A DNA stretch of 64,000 nt, taken from positions 1,426,001 to 1,490,000 of the forward strand of contig NZ_CP040749.1 in NCBI RefSeq assembly GCF_006065315.1. The letters run 5' to 3'. Below, one piece after another: positions 55,425-64,000 of the stretch. The stretch is from Aureibaculum algae. GTDB lineage: Bacteria; Bacteroidota; Bacteroidia; Flavobacteriales; Flavobacteriaceae. The number at the start of each line of letters is the position of its first letter. Position 1 is the first letter of the stretch. The position numbers were made by a program, and so were the translations under genes. A model generated the notes under the pieces. The model ran no database searches. It was not told the DNA's origin and saw nothing but the letters and a program-made list of their open reading frames with translations.

Positions 55425-56021
55425 TTATAAATCTTCTAGTAATAGCAAATATAAGTTTTTTGCATTATTATTACCAAAGCTTAAAAAATCATCATCCACT
55501 TTTTCAGGAACATAACTTTTTATAGAACTAATGTTTGTAGGAAAATTTTTTTCATACGTTTGTCTAATACCCATTAACCCTTCTCTTTTGTCTTTCACCA
55601 TTTGACTGGTTTTTGCAAATACGATAAAATAGTCTGGTAATTCAACAATTTTATGATAATGAACTTGTTTTGAAGAAAACAATATACTCCCTTCATCAGA
55701 GAGTAAATGTTCACAGTACGTAAAAAATGGATATTGTTTATTGATGGTAGAGGTGTTATCACTATCAACAATAGTTAAAATCTTCTTTAAATCATTATCA
55801 AAACAAACTACATTTTCCCAACTATTTTCTTTAATAATATTTGATAAATGTTGATTGACCTCTTCTTGATTTGCACAGTATAAAAATTTACCACCTTTTT
55901 CTATAAAGTTATGGACAAAAGTTTCATCTAATCCAGCTACATCTAAAACTGTTGTTTTAGAAGTAGTATTATCTAGGTCATTTCCATGTGACGAGCTAAA
56001 AAATTTTTTAAAAAGATTCAT
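55425..56021 (-). CDS. LUD-domain protein (LutC-like)
   Basis: 198 residues, no signal peptide. The N-terminus is FKKFF and polar; then come KGGKFLYCANQEEVNQHLSNII and the LUD-type strand NVVCFDNDLKKIL. The C-terminal half has TYCEHLLSDEGSILFSSKQ, HKIVELPDYFIVFAKTSQMV and a FPTNISSIKSY segment. LUD proteins such as LutC take part in lactate oxidation in other bacteria; the LutA and LutB partners are missing here, so that role is unproven. It sits between ftsH and cdsA. Confidence 0.75.
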   Translation of the reverse strand: MNLFKKFFSSSHGNDLDNTTSKTTVLDVAGLDETFVHNFIEKGGKFLYCANQEEVNQHLSNIIKENSWENVVCFDNDLKKILTIVDSDNTSTINKQYPFFTYCEHLLSDEGSILFSSKQVHYHKIVELPDYFIVFAKTSQMVKDKREGLMGIRQTYEKNFPTNISSIKSYVPEKVDDDFLSFGNNNAKNLYLLLLEDL

Positions 56022-56062
56022 TTACTTAGAGAGTTTCTCAAAATTATATATTTAAGAAACGA

Positions 56063-58108
56063 TTACGCTAATTCTGTTGAAATCTCACCCTCATTGTTCA
56101 CATCTTTTTCGTCTTTAACTTCTTCTACTGCTTTTTTGGCTTCTTTTTTTTGTAAATCCTTTTTAGCTTTACTAACGGCTAACGGTTCTTTTGCAAACGG
56201 TCTTTCACCCAGTATTTTTACTAAATCATCACCAAATATCACTTCTTTTTCTAATAGAAGTTCCGCTAATGTCGTCAACTCTTCTTTATGTTCAGTAAGA
56301 ATTTGAATGGCTCTTTTGTATTGTGTCTCAATCAAGTGAGAAATCTCTTGGTCAATCAACACTGCAGTTTCTTCACTGTATGGTTTTGAGAAATTATAAT
56401 CTGATTGTCCTGAAGAATCGTAATACGTAATGTTACCTATTTTTTCACTTAAACCATAAACTGTAATCATTGCTCTCGCCTGTTTTGTGATTTTTTCAAG
56501 ATCACTTAAAGCTCCAGTAGAAATTTTACCGAAAATTAATTTTTCAGCGGCTCTACCACCCAAGGTTGCACACATTTCATCTAACATTTGTTCTGTTTGA
56601 ACAATCATCCGTTCTTCTGGTAAATACCAGGCAGCCCCTAATGATTGGCCTCTTGGTACAATGGTTACTTTTACTAAGGGAGCAGCATGTTCTAATGTCC
56701 AACTCACTGTTGCATGACCGGCTTCATGAAAAGCGATAGTTTTCTTTTCTTTTTGGGTCATTATTTTGTTTTTCTTTTCTAAACCACCAACAATTCTATC
56801 AACGGCATCTAAGAAATCTTGATGATGTACTGCCTTTTTATCTTGTCTCGCCGCTACTAAAGCAGCTTCATTACAAACATTAGCAATATCAGCACCAGAG
56901 AAACCAGGGGTCTGCTTAGCTAAGAATTCAATATCAACATCTTTTGACATTTTCAAAGGTCTAATATGAACTTCAAAAATTTCTTTACGTTCATTCATAT
57001 CAGGTAGGTCAACATAAATTTGTCTATCAAATCTACCTGCACGCATTAAAGCCTTATCTAATACGTCAGCACGGTTTGTAGCAGCTAATACAATAACATT
57101 AACATCTGTACCGAAACCATCCATTTCCGTTAATAATTGATTCAACGTGTTTTCACGCTCATCATTTCCACCTGAAAAATTATTTTTACCTCTTGCTCTA
57201 CCAATGGCATCAATTTCATCAATAAATATAATTGATGGTGATTTTTGAGCCGCTTGTTTAAACAAATCTCTTACACGAGATGCTCCTACACCTACAAACA
57301 TTTCAACAAAATCTGAACCTGACAATGAAAAGAAAGGAACTTTGGCTTCACCAGCAACGGCTTTTGCCAATAATGTTTTACCTGTACCTGGAGGGCCTAC
57401 TAATAAGGCTCCTTTAGGAATTTTACCACCTAATTTGGTGTATTTATCAGGGTTTTTTAGGAAATCAACTATTTCTTGAACTTCTTCTTTTGCACCTTCA
57501 AGTCCGGCTACATCTTTAAAAGAAGTTTGAACTTTTTGATCTTGATCAAATAATTTAGCCTTTGATTTTCCAATATTAAAAATTTGACCACCGGGTCCAC
57601 CTCCACCACCAGATCCTGACATACGTCTCATAATAAAGATCCAAATGGCGATTATAAAGATAAAAGGAAGCCACATAAAAATACCATCCCAAACACTTGT
57701 TTCTGTAGTATTATTAGTGTCAAAATCTAATTTATACTCGGCTTTATTCGTACTTAAGTCTTTTTCGAAATTTTGTAAATCACCAAAGTCAAAAACATAT
57801 AAAGGATCTTTCGCGTTATAGAAAGGACTCTTAGTTTTATCTTTGTATTTCTCTTTTTGTAAAGCTTCAGCTTTAATAAAAACCTGTGCTACATCGTTGT
57901 TAACGATAACAACTTTTTCAACGTCATTTTCCTTTAATATTTCATTAAATTCATTTTCAGTTAATTTACTAGTAGCTAGTTCTGAGCTATTAAAAAATTG
58001 ATAACCTATTATTAAGGCAAATAAAATACCGTAAACCCAGTAAAAATTGAATTTAAATTTAAACTCTTTAAAGGGCTTCTTATTGTTGTTCTTTTTATCC
58101 TTACTCAT
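56063..58108 (-). CDS. ftsH: ATP-dependent zinc metalloprotease FtsH
   Basis: 681 residues. Two membrane helices (about 22-42 and 130-155) bracket a periplasmic domain. The AAA+ ATPase has Walker A GPPGTGKT near residue 237, Walker [12 protein letters not shown], and the second region of homology with the Arg finger ([20 protein letters not shown]). The protease site is HEAGH near residue 463. The C-terminus is charged and disordered. FtsH degrades unassembled membrane proteins and short-lived regulators. It follows rsfS by 31 bp. Confidence 0.97.
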   Translation of the reverse strand: MSKDKKNNNKKPFKEFKFKFNFYWVYGILFALIIGYQFFNSSELATSKLTENEFNEILKENDVEKVVIVNNDVAQVFIKAEALQKEKYKDKTKSPFYNAKDPLYVFDFGDLQNFEKDLSTNKAEYKLDFDTNNTTETSVWDGIFMWLPFIFIIAIWIFIMRRMSGSGGGGGPGGQIFNIGKSKAKLFDQDQKVQTSFKDVAGLEGAKEEVQEIVDFLKNPDKYTKLGGKIPKGALLVGPPGTGKTLLAKAVAGEAKVPFFSLSGSDFVEMFVGVGASRVRDLFKQAAQKSPSIIFIDEIDAIGRARGKNNFSGGNDERENTLNQLLTEMDGFGTDVNVIVLAATNRADVLDKALMRAGRFDRQIYVDLPDMNERKEIFEVHIRPLKMSKDVDIEFLAKQTPGFSGADIANVCNEAALVAARQDKKAVHHQDFLDAVDRIVGGLEKKNKIMTQKEKKTIAFHEAGHATVSWTLEHAAPLVKVTIVPRGQSLGAAWYLPEERMIVQTEQMLDEMCATLGGRAAEKLIFGKISTGALSDLEKITKQARAMITVYGLSEKIGNITYYDSSGQSDYNFSKPYSEETAVLIDQEISHLIETQYKRAIQILTEHKEELTTLAELLLEKEVIFGDDLVKILGERPFAKEPLAVSKAKKDLQKKEAKKAVEEVKDEKDVNNEGEISTELA

Positions 58109-58139
58109 TGATGCGTTCTAAAATTGTTATTGTTTGTTT

Positions 58140-58505
58140 TTAAGCTTCTATAGTCGTGATTTTAGCATCACCCCACAAGCTCTCAATGTCATAAAATTCT
58201 CTGATATGTTTTTGAAAAACATGAACTACAACATTTACATAATCTAATAAAATCCATTCTGCGTTAGCCTCACCTTCGATGTGCCATGGATTTTCTTTTA
58301 AGGCTTTACTGACCGTTTTTTGTACCGAGCCTGAAATTGCATTTACTTGTGTGTTTGAACCACCTTCACAAACTATAAAATAGTCTGAAACTGTATTTTC
58401 AATATCTCTTAAATCTAAAATGTTAACTTTTGCACCCTTAACCTTATCTATGCCGTTAAGTATCTCTGAAATTAACTGATCGGTACTAACTTTATTTTTC
58501 GTCAT
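58140..58505 (-). CDS. rsfS: Ribosome silencing factor RsfS
   Basis: 121 residues, standard length. It binds ribosomal protein L14 and blocks subunit joining when nutrients are short. Signature segments are GAKVNILDLRDIENTVSDYFIV, EGEANAEWILLDYVNVVVHVF and the final FYDIESLWGDA. It is the first gene of the minus-strand operon through ftsH to yceI, with the -7 box TACATTTG before it. Confidence 0.93.
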   Translation of the reverse strand: MTKNKVSTDQLISEILNGIDKVKGAKVNILDLRDIENTVSDYFIVCEGGSNTQVNAISGSVQKTVSKALKENPWHIEGEANAEWILLDYVNVVVHVFQKHIREFYDIESLWGDAKITTIEA

Positions 58506-58529
58506 TAACTGCCTTTATAATTTTGATGC

Positions 58530-58537
58530 AAATGTAT
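58530..58537 (-). promoter_or_regulatory. -7 promoter box of the rsfS-ftsH operon
   Basis: TACATTTG followed by C on the minus strand matches TAnnTTTG; the predicted leader is about 21 bases. The -33 TTG is not seen at the usual spacing. Confidence 0.45.
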
Positions 58538-58607
58538 TAATTTTATCATTAGTGATGAACTCATCTTCACATTTTGTTTTTTAACAAAAAGGATAAGTAC
58601 ATATTGT

Positions 58608-58615
58608 TATATTTG
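58608..58615 (+). promoter_or_regulatory. -7 promoter box of birA
   Basis: TATATTTG followed by C matches TAnnTTTG. The start would be 4 bases before ATG 58623, giving an almost leaderless mRNA. Confidence 0.45.
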
Positions 58616-58622
58616 CATATAT

Positions 58623-59354
58623 ATGAAGATAGTCAAAGTTGGTGCCATAGATTCTACAAATTCTTATTTAAGAGAATTAATGAAGCAATCTTATGTTAAG
58701 GATGCCACCGTTGTTGTTGCAGAAAAGCAGCACAAGGGTAAAGGGCAAGGAGATAATCAATGGTCTTCTGAAGAAGGTAAGAACCTTACGTTTAGTGTTT
58801 TAATAAGGTTTGATGAGTTAAAAGTAGTCCATCAGTTTATGTTAAATTATAGCATCTCAATTGCCATCTATAATGTGTTGAGATATTATATACCTGAAAA
58901 ATTATCTGTAAAATGGCCGAACGACATTTTGTCAGCCGGCAAGAAAATATGTGGTGTTCTATCAGAATGTGTTTTAAAAAGTTCTAACGTGAATTACGCA
59001 ATTGTAGGAATTGGTTTAAATGTAAATCAAGAAAACTTTTCTGATGATTTGTCAAATGCCACTTCATTAAAGCGAATTTTAAATAGAACCATTGATAGGG
59101 ATGAACTGTTAGAAAAACTATTATTAGAAATCCAATATCAAATCATAGGGGTTAGAAAACATGAGTTTAAAAAGATAAAAAGTCAATACGAATCTATCTT
59201 ATACAGAAATGGTGTTCCGTCTATGTTTAAAAATGCAGATGATCAGGAATTTTTAGGAAGAATAATTGGAACTTCACTAATGGGAAATTTAATTGTTGAA
59301 TTAGAAGATGAAAGTCTTAAAGAATTTGGTCTAAAAGAAATTAAATTTATTTAA
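58623..59354 (+). CDS. birA: Biotin-[acetyl-CoA-carboxylase] ligase, short form
   Basis: 243 residues. It attaches biotin to carboxylase carrier proteins. Visible are KGKGQGDNQWSS, NLTFSVLIRF, the biotin-binding KWPNDI, KKICGVLSE and GIGLNVNQ. There is no N-terminal helix-turn-helix, so it is not a transcriptional repressor like the longer E. coli form. It is divergent from rsfS and converges with the SRPBCC gene, 5 bp from its stop. Confidence 0.95.
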   Translation: MKIVKVGAIDSTNSYLRELMKQSYVKDATVVVAEKQHKGKGQGDNQWSSEEGKNLTFSVLIRFDELKVVHQFMLNYSISIAIYNVLRYYIPEKLSVKWPNDILSAGKKICGVLSECVLKSSNVNYAIVGIGLNVNQENFSDDLSNATSLKRILNRTIDRDELLEKLLLEIQYQIIGVRKHEFKKIKSQYESILYRNGVPSMFKNADDQEFLGRIIGTSLMGNLIVELEDESLKEFGLKEIKFI

Positions 59355-59359
59355 TTCAA

Positions 59360-59749
59360 TTATAATTTTTCAATATTTTCAGTTAATGTGGTAATAAATT
59401 TTTGAATAGGGCTTTTAATCATCATAGCCACCATTGGGTTAAATTGTCCATCAAATAACAGTTGAACTTCACTTGAATTATCGTCAATTTTAACAATATT
59501 TCCAGTTAAGGTAAATGGAAATTTATCACTTGTAGATCCTAACACAACTTTATTTGAAGCTACTTGCTCTTGAAGTTTTAATCGTATTTCTGGCATACCC
59601 TTTAAAGAAAATAAGAAAGAATCTTCACTAACTTCAAATTTATCAATATTCTCAGGCATAATTTGTTCGTAATTTTCAACTTTAGTTAAAAAATTAAACA
59701 TTTCTTCTTGTGTCTTACTAACTATTACTTTATTTGTTTCTAAATTCAT
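59360..59749 (-). CDS. SRPBCC/START-like protein
   Basis: 129 residues, no signal peptide. It follows the coenzyme-Q-binding/START-like helix-grip layout: KTQEEMFNFLTKVENYEQIMPEN at the N-terminus, FSLKGMPEIRLKLQE, FPFTLTGNIVKIDDNSSEVQLLFDGQFNPM and a long terminal helix (MIKSPIQKFITTLTENIEKL). The fold binds lipids or aromatic ligands. It is the second gene of the pyrE transcript, 33 bp downstream of pyrE. Confidence 0.8.
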   Translation of the reverse strand: MNLETNKVIVSKTQEEMFNFLTKVENYEQIMPENIDKFEVSEDSFLFSLKGMPEIRLKLQEQVASNKVVLGSTSDKFPFTLTGNIVKIDDNSSEVQLLFDGQFNPMVAMMIKSPIQKFITTLTENIEKL

Positions 59750-59782
59750 TTTTCGTATTTAAAATTTTTATTCTAAAGAGTA

Positions 59783-60424
59783 CTAACCATTCCATTCACT
59801 TGGTTTCATTCTCCATCGCTGTAGCGTAAATTGATCTTCTTCTGCGACATATTCTCTTGCTACTGCTTGTTCAATTAACGTGTCATAATCGCTTATCGTT
59901 GTTAATTCTACATTTGCATCCGCAAAATTTTGAACAGCAACATCAAAACCATAACTAAATATGGCCACCATACCCTTTACATTAACTTGTTGCTCACGTA
60001 AAGCTTCAACAGCTTTTAGGCTGCTACCACCTGTACTTATTAAATCTTCAACAACTACTACAGATTGATGCTTTTCAATTTGACCTTCTATTTGATTTTG
60101 TCTACCATGTTTTTTTGCTTCTGGTCGTACATATATAAAAGGTAACCCCAATTCTTGTGCCACTAATGCTCCAATGGCTATTGCACCGGTTGCAACACCA
60201 GCAATAGCATCTGGCTTACCATATTTTTCATCTATTATTTTAGATAAAACTTCTCTAATATAAGTTCTAACATTTACATGCGATAAAGCAATCCTATTGT
60301 CACAATAAATAGGAGACTTCCATCCAGATGCCCATGTAAAAGGATTTTTTGGACTGAGTTTAATTGCCTTAATTTGTAATAAGAACTCAGCGGTTTCTTT
60401 AGCTTTGTTTTTTTCAAAAATCAT
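59783..60424 (-). CDS. pyrE: Orotate phosphoribosyltransferase
   Basis: 213 residues from ATG 60424. It joins orotate and PRPP to make orotidine 5'-phosphate in pyrimidine synthesis. The PRPP site is VVVVEDLISTGGSS. SGWKSPIYCDNR and the YVRPEAKKHGRQNQIEG loop with its catalytic lysine are also present. A TTG six codons upstream in frame is less likely: a -7 box lies only 6 bases before ATG 60424 and would give an essentially leaderless transcript from this ATG. Confidence 0.95.
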   Translation of the reverse strand: MIFEKNKAKETAEFLLQIKAIKLSPKNPFTWASGWKSPIYCDNRIALSHVNVRTYIREVLSKIIDEKYGKPDAIAGVATGAIAIGALVAQELGLPFIYVRPEAKKHGRQNQIEGQIEKHQSVVVVEDLISTGGSSLKAVEALREQQVNVKGMVAIFSYGFDVAVQNFADANVELTTISDYDTLIEQAVAREYVAEEDQFTLQRWRMKPSEWNG

Positions 60425-60429
60425 AAGCA

Positions 60430-60437
60430 CAAATTTA
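60430..60437 (-). promoter_or_regulatory. -7 promoter box of pyrE
   Basis: TAAATTTG on the minus strand matches TAnnTTTG; its last base is 6 bases from the ATG. The predicted leader is about 2 bases. Confidence 0.45.
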
Positions 60438-60465
60438 AACAATTATTTCAATAAAATATTAATTA

Positions 60466-61047
60466 ATGAAGACCGTATTTTTTAACAATTTCCCAATTAA
60501 TTTGGTTACAGATGTAAAGTATCAATCTGAAAGTCATTTTTTTCATAGTAACGATATTGATGTACTATCAATTATTGATAAAATGGAACAGGGATCTATG
60601 GAAGCTGTATTTCTATATAATGATGATTTTAATAGTTTATGGCAACATTTTACATCTGCATTTAAAATTATTGAAGCTGGTGGAGGAAAAGTTTTTAATG
60701 ATAAAAATGAAGTGCTATTTATATTTAGAAATGATAAATGGGATTTACCAAAAGGGAAAATTGAAAAAGGTGAAACTATTGAAGAGACTGCTATTAGGGA
60801 GGTGGAAGAGGAGACCGGTATTGAAAAGCTTAAAATTTCACATCAATTACAAACAACCTATCATATTTATAAACACAAAAAGAAATATGTGTTAAAAGTT
60901 AGTTATTGGTTTAAAATGACTTCTGATTTTAAAGGAGAACTCTTTCCTCAATTAGAAGAAGGGATTACAAAAGTTGTGTGGTTGTCTGATACTGAAACGG
61001 AAAAAGCCTTACAAAACACTTATAAGAATATAAAATTGCTTTTTTAA
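60466..61047 (+). CDS. Nudix hydrolase with N-terminal extension
   Basis: 193 residues. The Nudix box is complete from G97 to I119: G97, E103, R111-E112, E115-E116 and G118, preceded by FRNDKWDLPKGKIEKG. About 65 residues before it form an unrecognised alpha/beta region, with DIDVLSIIDKM and VFLYNDDFNSLWQHF. The WDLPKGK context is typical of ADP-ribose or mutator-type pyrophosphohydrolases, but the substrate cannot be told. It is divergent from pyrE with only 41 bp between, so the promoters overlap. Confidence 0.85.
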   Translation: MKTVFFNNFPINLVTDVKYQSESHFFHSNDIDVLSIIDKMEQGSMEAVFLYNDDFNSLWQHFTSAFKIIEAGGGKVFNDKNEVLFIFRNDKWDLPKGKIEKGETIEETAIREVEEETGIEKLKISHQLQTTYHIYKHKKKYVLKVSYWFKMTSDFKGELFPQLEEGITKVVWLSDTETEKALQNTYKNIKLLF

Positions 61048-61204
61048 ATCGAATTTGTAGCAATAAAATTATGACAGTTAATGTTAAATGCTGAGCGTAA
61101 TTTAGTGTCGAGTACAAGAAATTTGGATAATATATATTTTTCTTTATTCATTTGAAGAGGCGGAGCTAGCGAAAATCAATCGGATGTAACTTTTTCGCTA
61201 ACAA

Positions 61205-62935
61205 CTAAAATCGATAAATGGGATATTCCATATGTGCTTTTTCATAATAATCACTATGAGTGTGAATCCATTTTAATTGTGCGTACCAATTGTTTGCAAA
61301 ATCATCATCGTTCGCTCTTTTATCTTCAAACGTCTTTTTTAAGGCGGAATTATTATCTAATATTTCTTTGGCTAAATCTTCCCAAACATAGGGGGAAAAG
61401 CCTTCTTTTTGTTGTAAAATGGTATCAAAAAAGTTCCAATTAAAAAAAGAATCAGGACCTTGAGGTTCTAAAGTTTCTAATAAATAACGAACGCCAGGCT
61501 GATTGGTGTAGATTAAATAATCACCAGATTTGAAAGTCATATCTTTTCTTTTAGATTCAATTGAAGTATTGTAATGTTGATAATGCCCTTCATATGCAGA
61601 TTTCCTAGTGTTGTATTCCAAAATACGATATGCTTCTACACTAAATGTGGTGTCTTTAGCAATAGCCTTCATTTTTATGTTATTTATTTTTAAGAGATCA
61701 ATAACACTATACCAAGCTTGTGGAATTATATAGCCTTTTGGAATTGCTATTTCTGCATTTGGTTTAAAATAATTTTGGTAAGTAATTTTTTTAGTAAATG
61801 GCTTACTTCTCTCATATTTTAACCTGAGTTTTCCAGTAATTTCACTTGGTATCATTTTACCTTCAAACCCCTTAAAGTTTAATGTAGTAGTCTGGGTTGT
61901 ATCAACTTCCCAATCTAGAGGATAGTTTTTTTGCTTGAGTATTGTTTTATAATAATCCCGTCGTATGGCCTTAATTTCGGTACTGTTTTCTTCCATAATC
62001 TCTAGCATACTTTTCATTAATTCATAAGTGCCCTCAACACGTTGTTTATAAGGTTTTAACATATGCGTTTCTACCATCATTCCTAAGGTGTTAAATAATG
62101 TGGTATACCCAGTAGAATAGCGTGGGTAATCCATAAATTGAGAAAAACCTTTTTCAGGAGTACTATTAAAAACATTTACGTAAGGGGTAATATCCCATTT
62201 TTTTTTAGCAAGTTTTTTCTCCAATTCAGGCATCATTTTAGAATGTATGTAGCTTCCCAAGCTACCGCCTAATTTATTGTGTTGAGTAAATAAGTGCGTA
62301 AGTGAATATTGGTAGTCTGCACCATTACTAACATGGTTATCAATAAAAACATCAGGATTAACCAAATGATATATTTTTGCAAACGTTTTAGCGTTTTTAC
62401 TGTCATTTTTTATAAAATCTCTATTCAGGTCAAAGTTTCTAGCATTACCTCTAAAACCATAGGCCTTCGGACCATTTTGGTTCGTTCTACTATGTGAATT
62501 TCTATTAAGACTTCCACCTACATTATAAATAGGAATGGTTACCAAAACTACATTTTTAAGAGCTTTAATTTTACCCTGAACGATATCCCTATAAAGCATC
62601 ATGGTAGCATCTATACCATCGCTTTCACCAGGGTGAATACCATTATTTATAAGTAATACAGTTTTGTTTTTTTCTATCTCTAAAAAATCAAACTCTTTAT
62701 CAGGGTTTAAAATAGCAATATGTAATGGTTTGCCAGAATCGGTCTGGCCAATTTCTAGAAGCTGTATTTCAGGATATCTATTTGCTATGTTTGAATAAAA
62801 CTGGATTGTTTGTTTATAAGTAGCCGTTTCAGTTCCGTTACTTTTTTCGAAGGCAGTTATAAAATCATTTTTTGTTTGACTGACCACTAAAATGGAGAAG
62901 TGAATAAATAAAAAAAGAAGATAGATTTTTTTCAT
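61205..62935 (-). CDS. M14 family zinc carboxypeptidase, secreted
   Basis: 576 residues from ATG 62935. A signal peptide ends near VVSQ. The zinc site is NNGIHPGESDG (His and Glu) with the third ligand in FIDNHVSNGADY. The catalytic glutamate probably lies in GMMVETHMLKP. RNFDLNRDF and NVGGSLNRNSH supply substrate-binding arginines. The remaining 270 residues are beta-rich and unassigned. The enzyme trims C-terminal residues or cleaves amide bonds in peptides. It is divergent from the SulP gene. Confidence 0.88.
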   Translation of the reverse strand: MKKIYLLFLFIHFSILVVSQTKNDFITAFEKSNGTETATYKQTIQFYSNIANRYPEIQLLEIGQTDSGKPLHIAILNPDKEFDFLEIEKNKTVLLINNGIHPGESDGIDATMMLYRDIVQGKIKALKNVVLVTIPIYNVGGSLNRNSHSRTNQNGPKAYGFRGNARNFDLNRDFIKNDSKNAKTFAKIYHLVNPDVFIDNHVSNGADYQYSLTHLFTQHNKLGGSLGSYIHSKMMPELEKKLAKKKWDITPYVNVFNSTPEKGFSQFMDYPRYSTGYTTLFNTLGMMVETHMLKPYKQRVEGTYELMKSMLEIMEENSTEIKAIRRDYYKTILKQKNYPLDWEVDTTQTTTLNFKGFEGKMIPSEITGKLRLKYERSKPFTKKITYQNYFKPNAEIAIPKGYIIPQAWYSVIDLLKINNIKMKAIAKDTTFSVEAYRILEYNTRKSAYEGHYQHYNTSIESKRKDMTFKSGDYLIYTNQPGVRYLLETLEPQGPDSFFNWNFFDTILQQKEGFSPYVWEDLAKEILDNNSALKKTFEDKRANDDDFANNWYAQLKWIHTHSDYYEKAHMEYPIYRF

Positions 62936-62953
62936 TAAATATGTTTTATAGGT

Positions 62954-62961
62954 CAAACTTA
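62954..62961 (-). promoter_or_regulatory. -7 promoter box of the M14 gene
   Basis: TAAGTTTG on the minus strand matches TAnnTTTG and is 19 bases from ATG 62935. It shares a 97-bp divergent intergenic region with the SulP promoter. Confidence 0.35.
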
Positions 62962-62983
62962 ATGAAAATATTACTATATACTA

Positions 62984-63013
62984 TTGTCTATCTTTAGATT
63001 AACTGTACTTTTG
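62984..63013 (+). promoter_or_regulatory. Bacteroidota promoter of the SulP gene (TTG - 19 bp - TACTTTTG)
   Basis: TTG (62984-62986) and TACTTTTG (63006-63013) are 19 bases apart, within the 17-23 base spacing of the TTG/TAnnTTTG consensus, and the box is followed by C. The gene starts at 63033. Confidence 0.6.
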
Positions 63014-63032
63014 CCGCTTCAAAATTATAGCC

Positions 63033-64000
63033 ATGACTGAATTTATTAGAAAAAGAGCAGCGAACGCAAAGAATGATATTTTAAGTGGACTTACAGTAGC
63101 ATTAGCTCTGGTTCCAGAAGCAGTAGCTTTTGCCTTTGTAGCAGGTGTTGATCCTTTAGTGGGCCTGTATGCAGCATTTATGATCGGATTAATTACAGCC
63201 ATTTTTGGAGGTAGACCGGGTATGATTTCAGGAGCAACAGGGGCATTAGCAGTAGTTATGGTAACGTTGGTTGCTAAAGGGAATGCCATGGGGAGTCCAG
63301 ACGAAGAGTTAGGCTTGTATTACCTTTTTGCTACCGTTATTTTAATGGGTATTATACAAATGTTAGCGGGTGTTTTTAAACTAGGTAAATTTGTTAGGTT
63401 GATTCCTCACCCTGTAATGATGGGGTTTGTTAATGGTCTGGCAATCGTTATATTCTTGTCTCAGTTAGGTATGTTTAAGGAGAACATAAAGGATATTTAT
63501 GGTAATAATATGATCAAGACAGAGTCGGTAGAAAAAATTATGACAATTACCGATAATCAAGTTTATGATGGTAATACTGGTAAATTACTCTTTGTAAAAG
63601 ATAAGAATCAGTTATTAGATGCTGATAGCAATGCCTTAAGATATAATATAAGTGATGGTCAGGTATTTGATGCTTCAAATAATGAGGTGAAATTTAACCT
63701 TGAAAATTCTGCTATATATTCAATTGAGAAAAAGGGATTTGCGAAGCAATGGATTCCTAGTAAAGAATTAATGTGGATGTCTGGGTTAGTGTTATTAACC
63801 ATGTTATTAATGTTTGGATTACCTAAAATATCGAAAAAAATACCTGATGGTTTGGTGGCAATTTTAGTAGTATCAGCAATTGCTATCTTCGGAAAATTAG
63901 ATGTTGCCACAGTAGGTAGTTTTATTGCCGATGGGGGAGGAGAAGGTTTAAAAGGTGGTTTGCCTAAATTTCAATTCGATATATTTAATAAAGTTCCATT
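63033..64000 (+). CDS. SulP family anion transporter, N-terminal part (cut by window edge)
   Basis: About 322 residues visible; the STAS domain and end lie beyond the window. Helices start [35 protein letters not shown], with the SulP signature LVPEAVAF and [27 protein letters not shown] is another family segment. Between residues about 150 and 245 an extra hydrophilic stretch of roughly 90 residues ([13 protein letters not shown] to SIEKKGF) interrupts the membrane domain. This is unusual compared with short bacterial SulPs. It probably carries sulfate, bicarbonate or a similar anion. Confidence 0.85.
   Translation, partial: MTEFIRKRAANAKNDILSGLTVALALVPEAVAFAFVAGVDPLVGLYAAFMIGLITAIFGGRPGMISGATGALAVVMVTLVAKGNAMGSPDEELGLYYLFATVILMGIIQMLAGVFKLGKFVRLIPHPVMMGFVNGLAIVIFLSQLGMFKENIKDIYGNNMIKTESVEKIMTITDNQVYDGNTGKLLFVKDKNQLLDADSNALRYNISDGQVFDASNNEVKFNLENSAIYSIEKKGFAKQWIPSKELMWMSGLVLLTMLLMFGLPKISKKIPDGLVAILVVSAIAIFGKLDVATVGSFIADGGGEGLKGGLPKFQFDIFNKVP

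Noticed and set aside
62999..63289. Minus-strand open frame opposite the SulP start
   Set aside because: Its residues are the reverse reading of the SulP membrane helices; the SulP frame has a full promoter and family signature.
1..64000. tRNA, rRNA, CRISPR array, insertion sequence or phage genes
   Set aside because: I looked for cloverleaf ends, regularly spaced repeats, transposase motifs and phage structural genes and found none.

Overview
The window is AT-rich chromosomal DNA of a member of the Bacteroidota, most likely a marine-type Flavobacteriaceae. The evidence is the gene content: two hybrid two-component systems, an OMP_b-brl_3-type outer-membrane barrel, a sulfatase, PdhA next to a di-lipoyl PdhC, and a FtsH-LUD-CdsA-Psd cluster. 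Promoter-like TAnnTTTG boxes, the Bacteroidota -7 element, also precede many genes. I see no tRNA, rRNA, CRISPR array, insertion sequence or phage module.

Layout. Bases 1-6.2 kb hold housekeeping and small genes: an S9 peptidase N-terminus, a SanA-like protein, a Nudix hydrolase, a DoxX-like protein, guaA, and a LysM plus periplasmic-binding-fold protein. Bases 6.2-21.8 kb form the most distinctive region. Two paralogous one-protein hybrid two-component regulators flank a small lipoprotein gene and are followed by a four-gene cassette of secreted proteins. Two cassette proteins are unrecognised, one looks like a pesticin/T4-type lysozyme, and one has an OmpA-like peptidoglycan-binding domain. 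The two regulator genes share a roughly 74-bp upstream element. The promoter regions of the lipoprotein gene and of the cassette carry helically phased AATAGTAC-like motifs. No SusC/SusD pair or glycoside hydrolase is present, so this is not an ordinary polysaccharide-utilisation locus.

Bases 22-27 kb hold an NTF2-like lipoprotein, a TPR protein and an outer-membrane beta-barrel protein. Bases 27-47.6 kb, mostly on the minus strand, hold pdhC-pdhA, an M28 peptidase, rlmF, a lipoyl-fold protein lacking the lipoylated lysine, a PLP enzyme, a PIG-L deacetylase, a VOC protein, an MFS transporter, a sulfatase, an alpha/beta hydrolase and gcvP. Bases 47.6-53 kb hold lipA, an Nramp relative without the DPGN metal motif, a three-gene overlapping cluster (small Cys-rich membrane protein, GT2 glycosyltransferase, ECF sigma factor) and an aquaporin.

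Bases 53-58.5 kb are a compact minus-strand operon: rsfS-ftsH-LUD-cdsA-psd-ACBP-yceI. It links membrane protein quality control with phosphatidylethanolamine synthesis. Bases 58.6-64 kb hold birA, an SRPBCC protein, pyrE, a second Nudix protein, an M14 peptidase and the start of a SulP transporter.

Several promoter boxes (guaA, pyrE, birA and the first Nudix gene) lie so close to the start codon that leaderless or near-leaderless mRNAs are predicted. All functional calls rest on reading motifs in the translated sequence; no database search was run.
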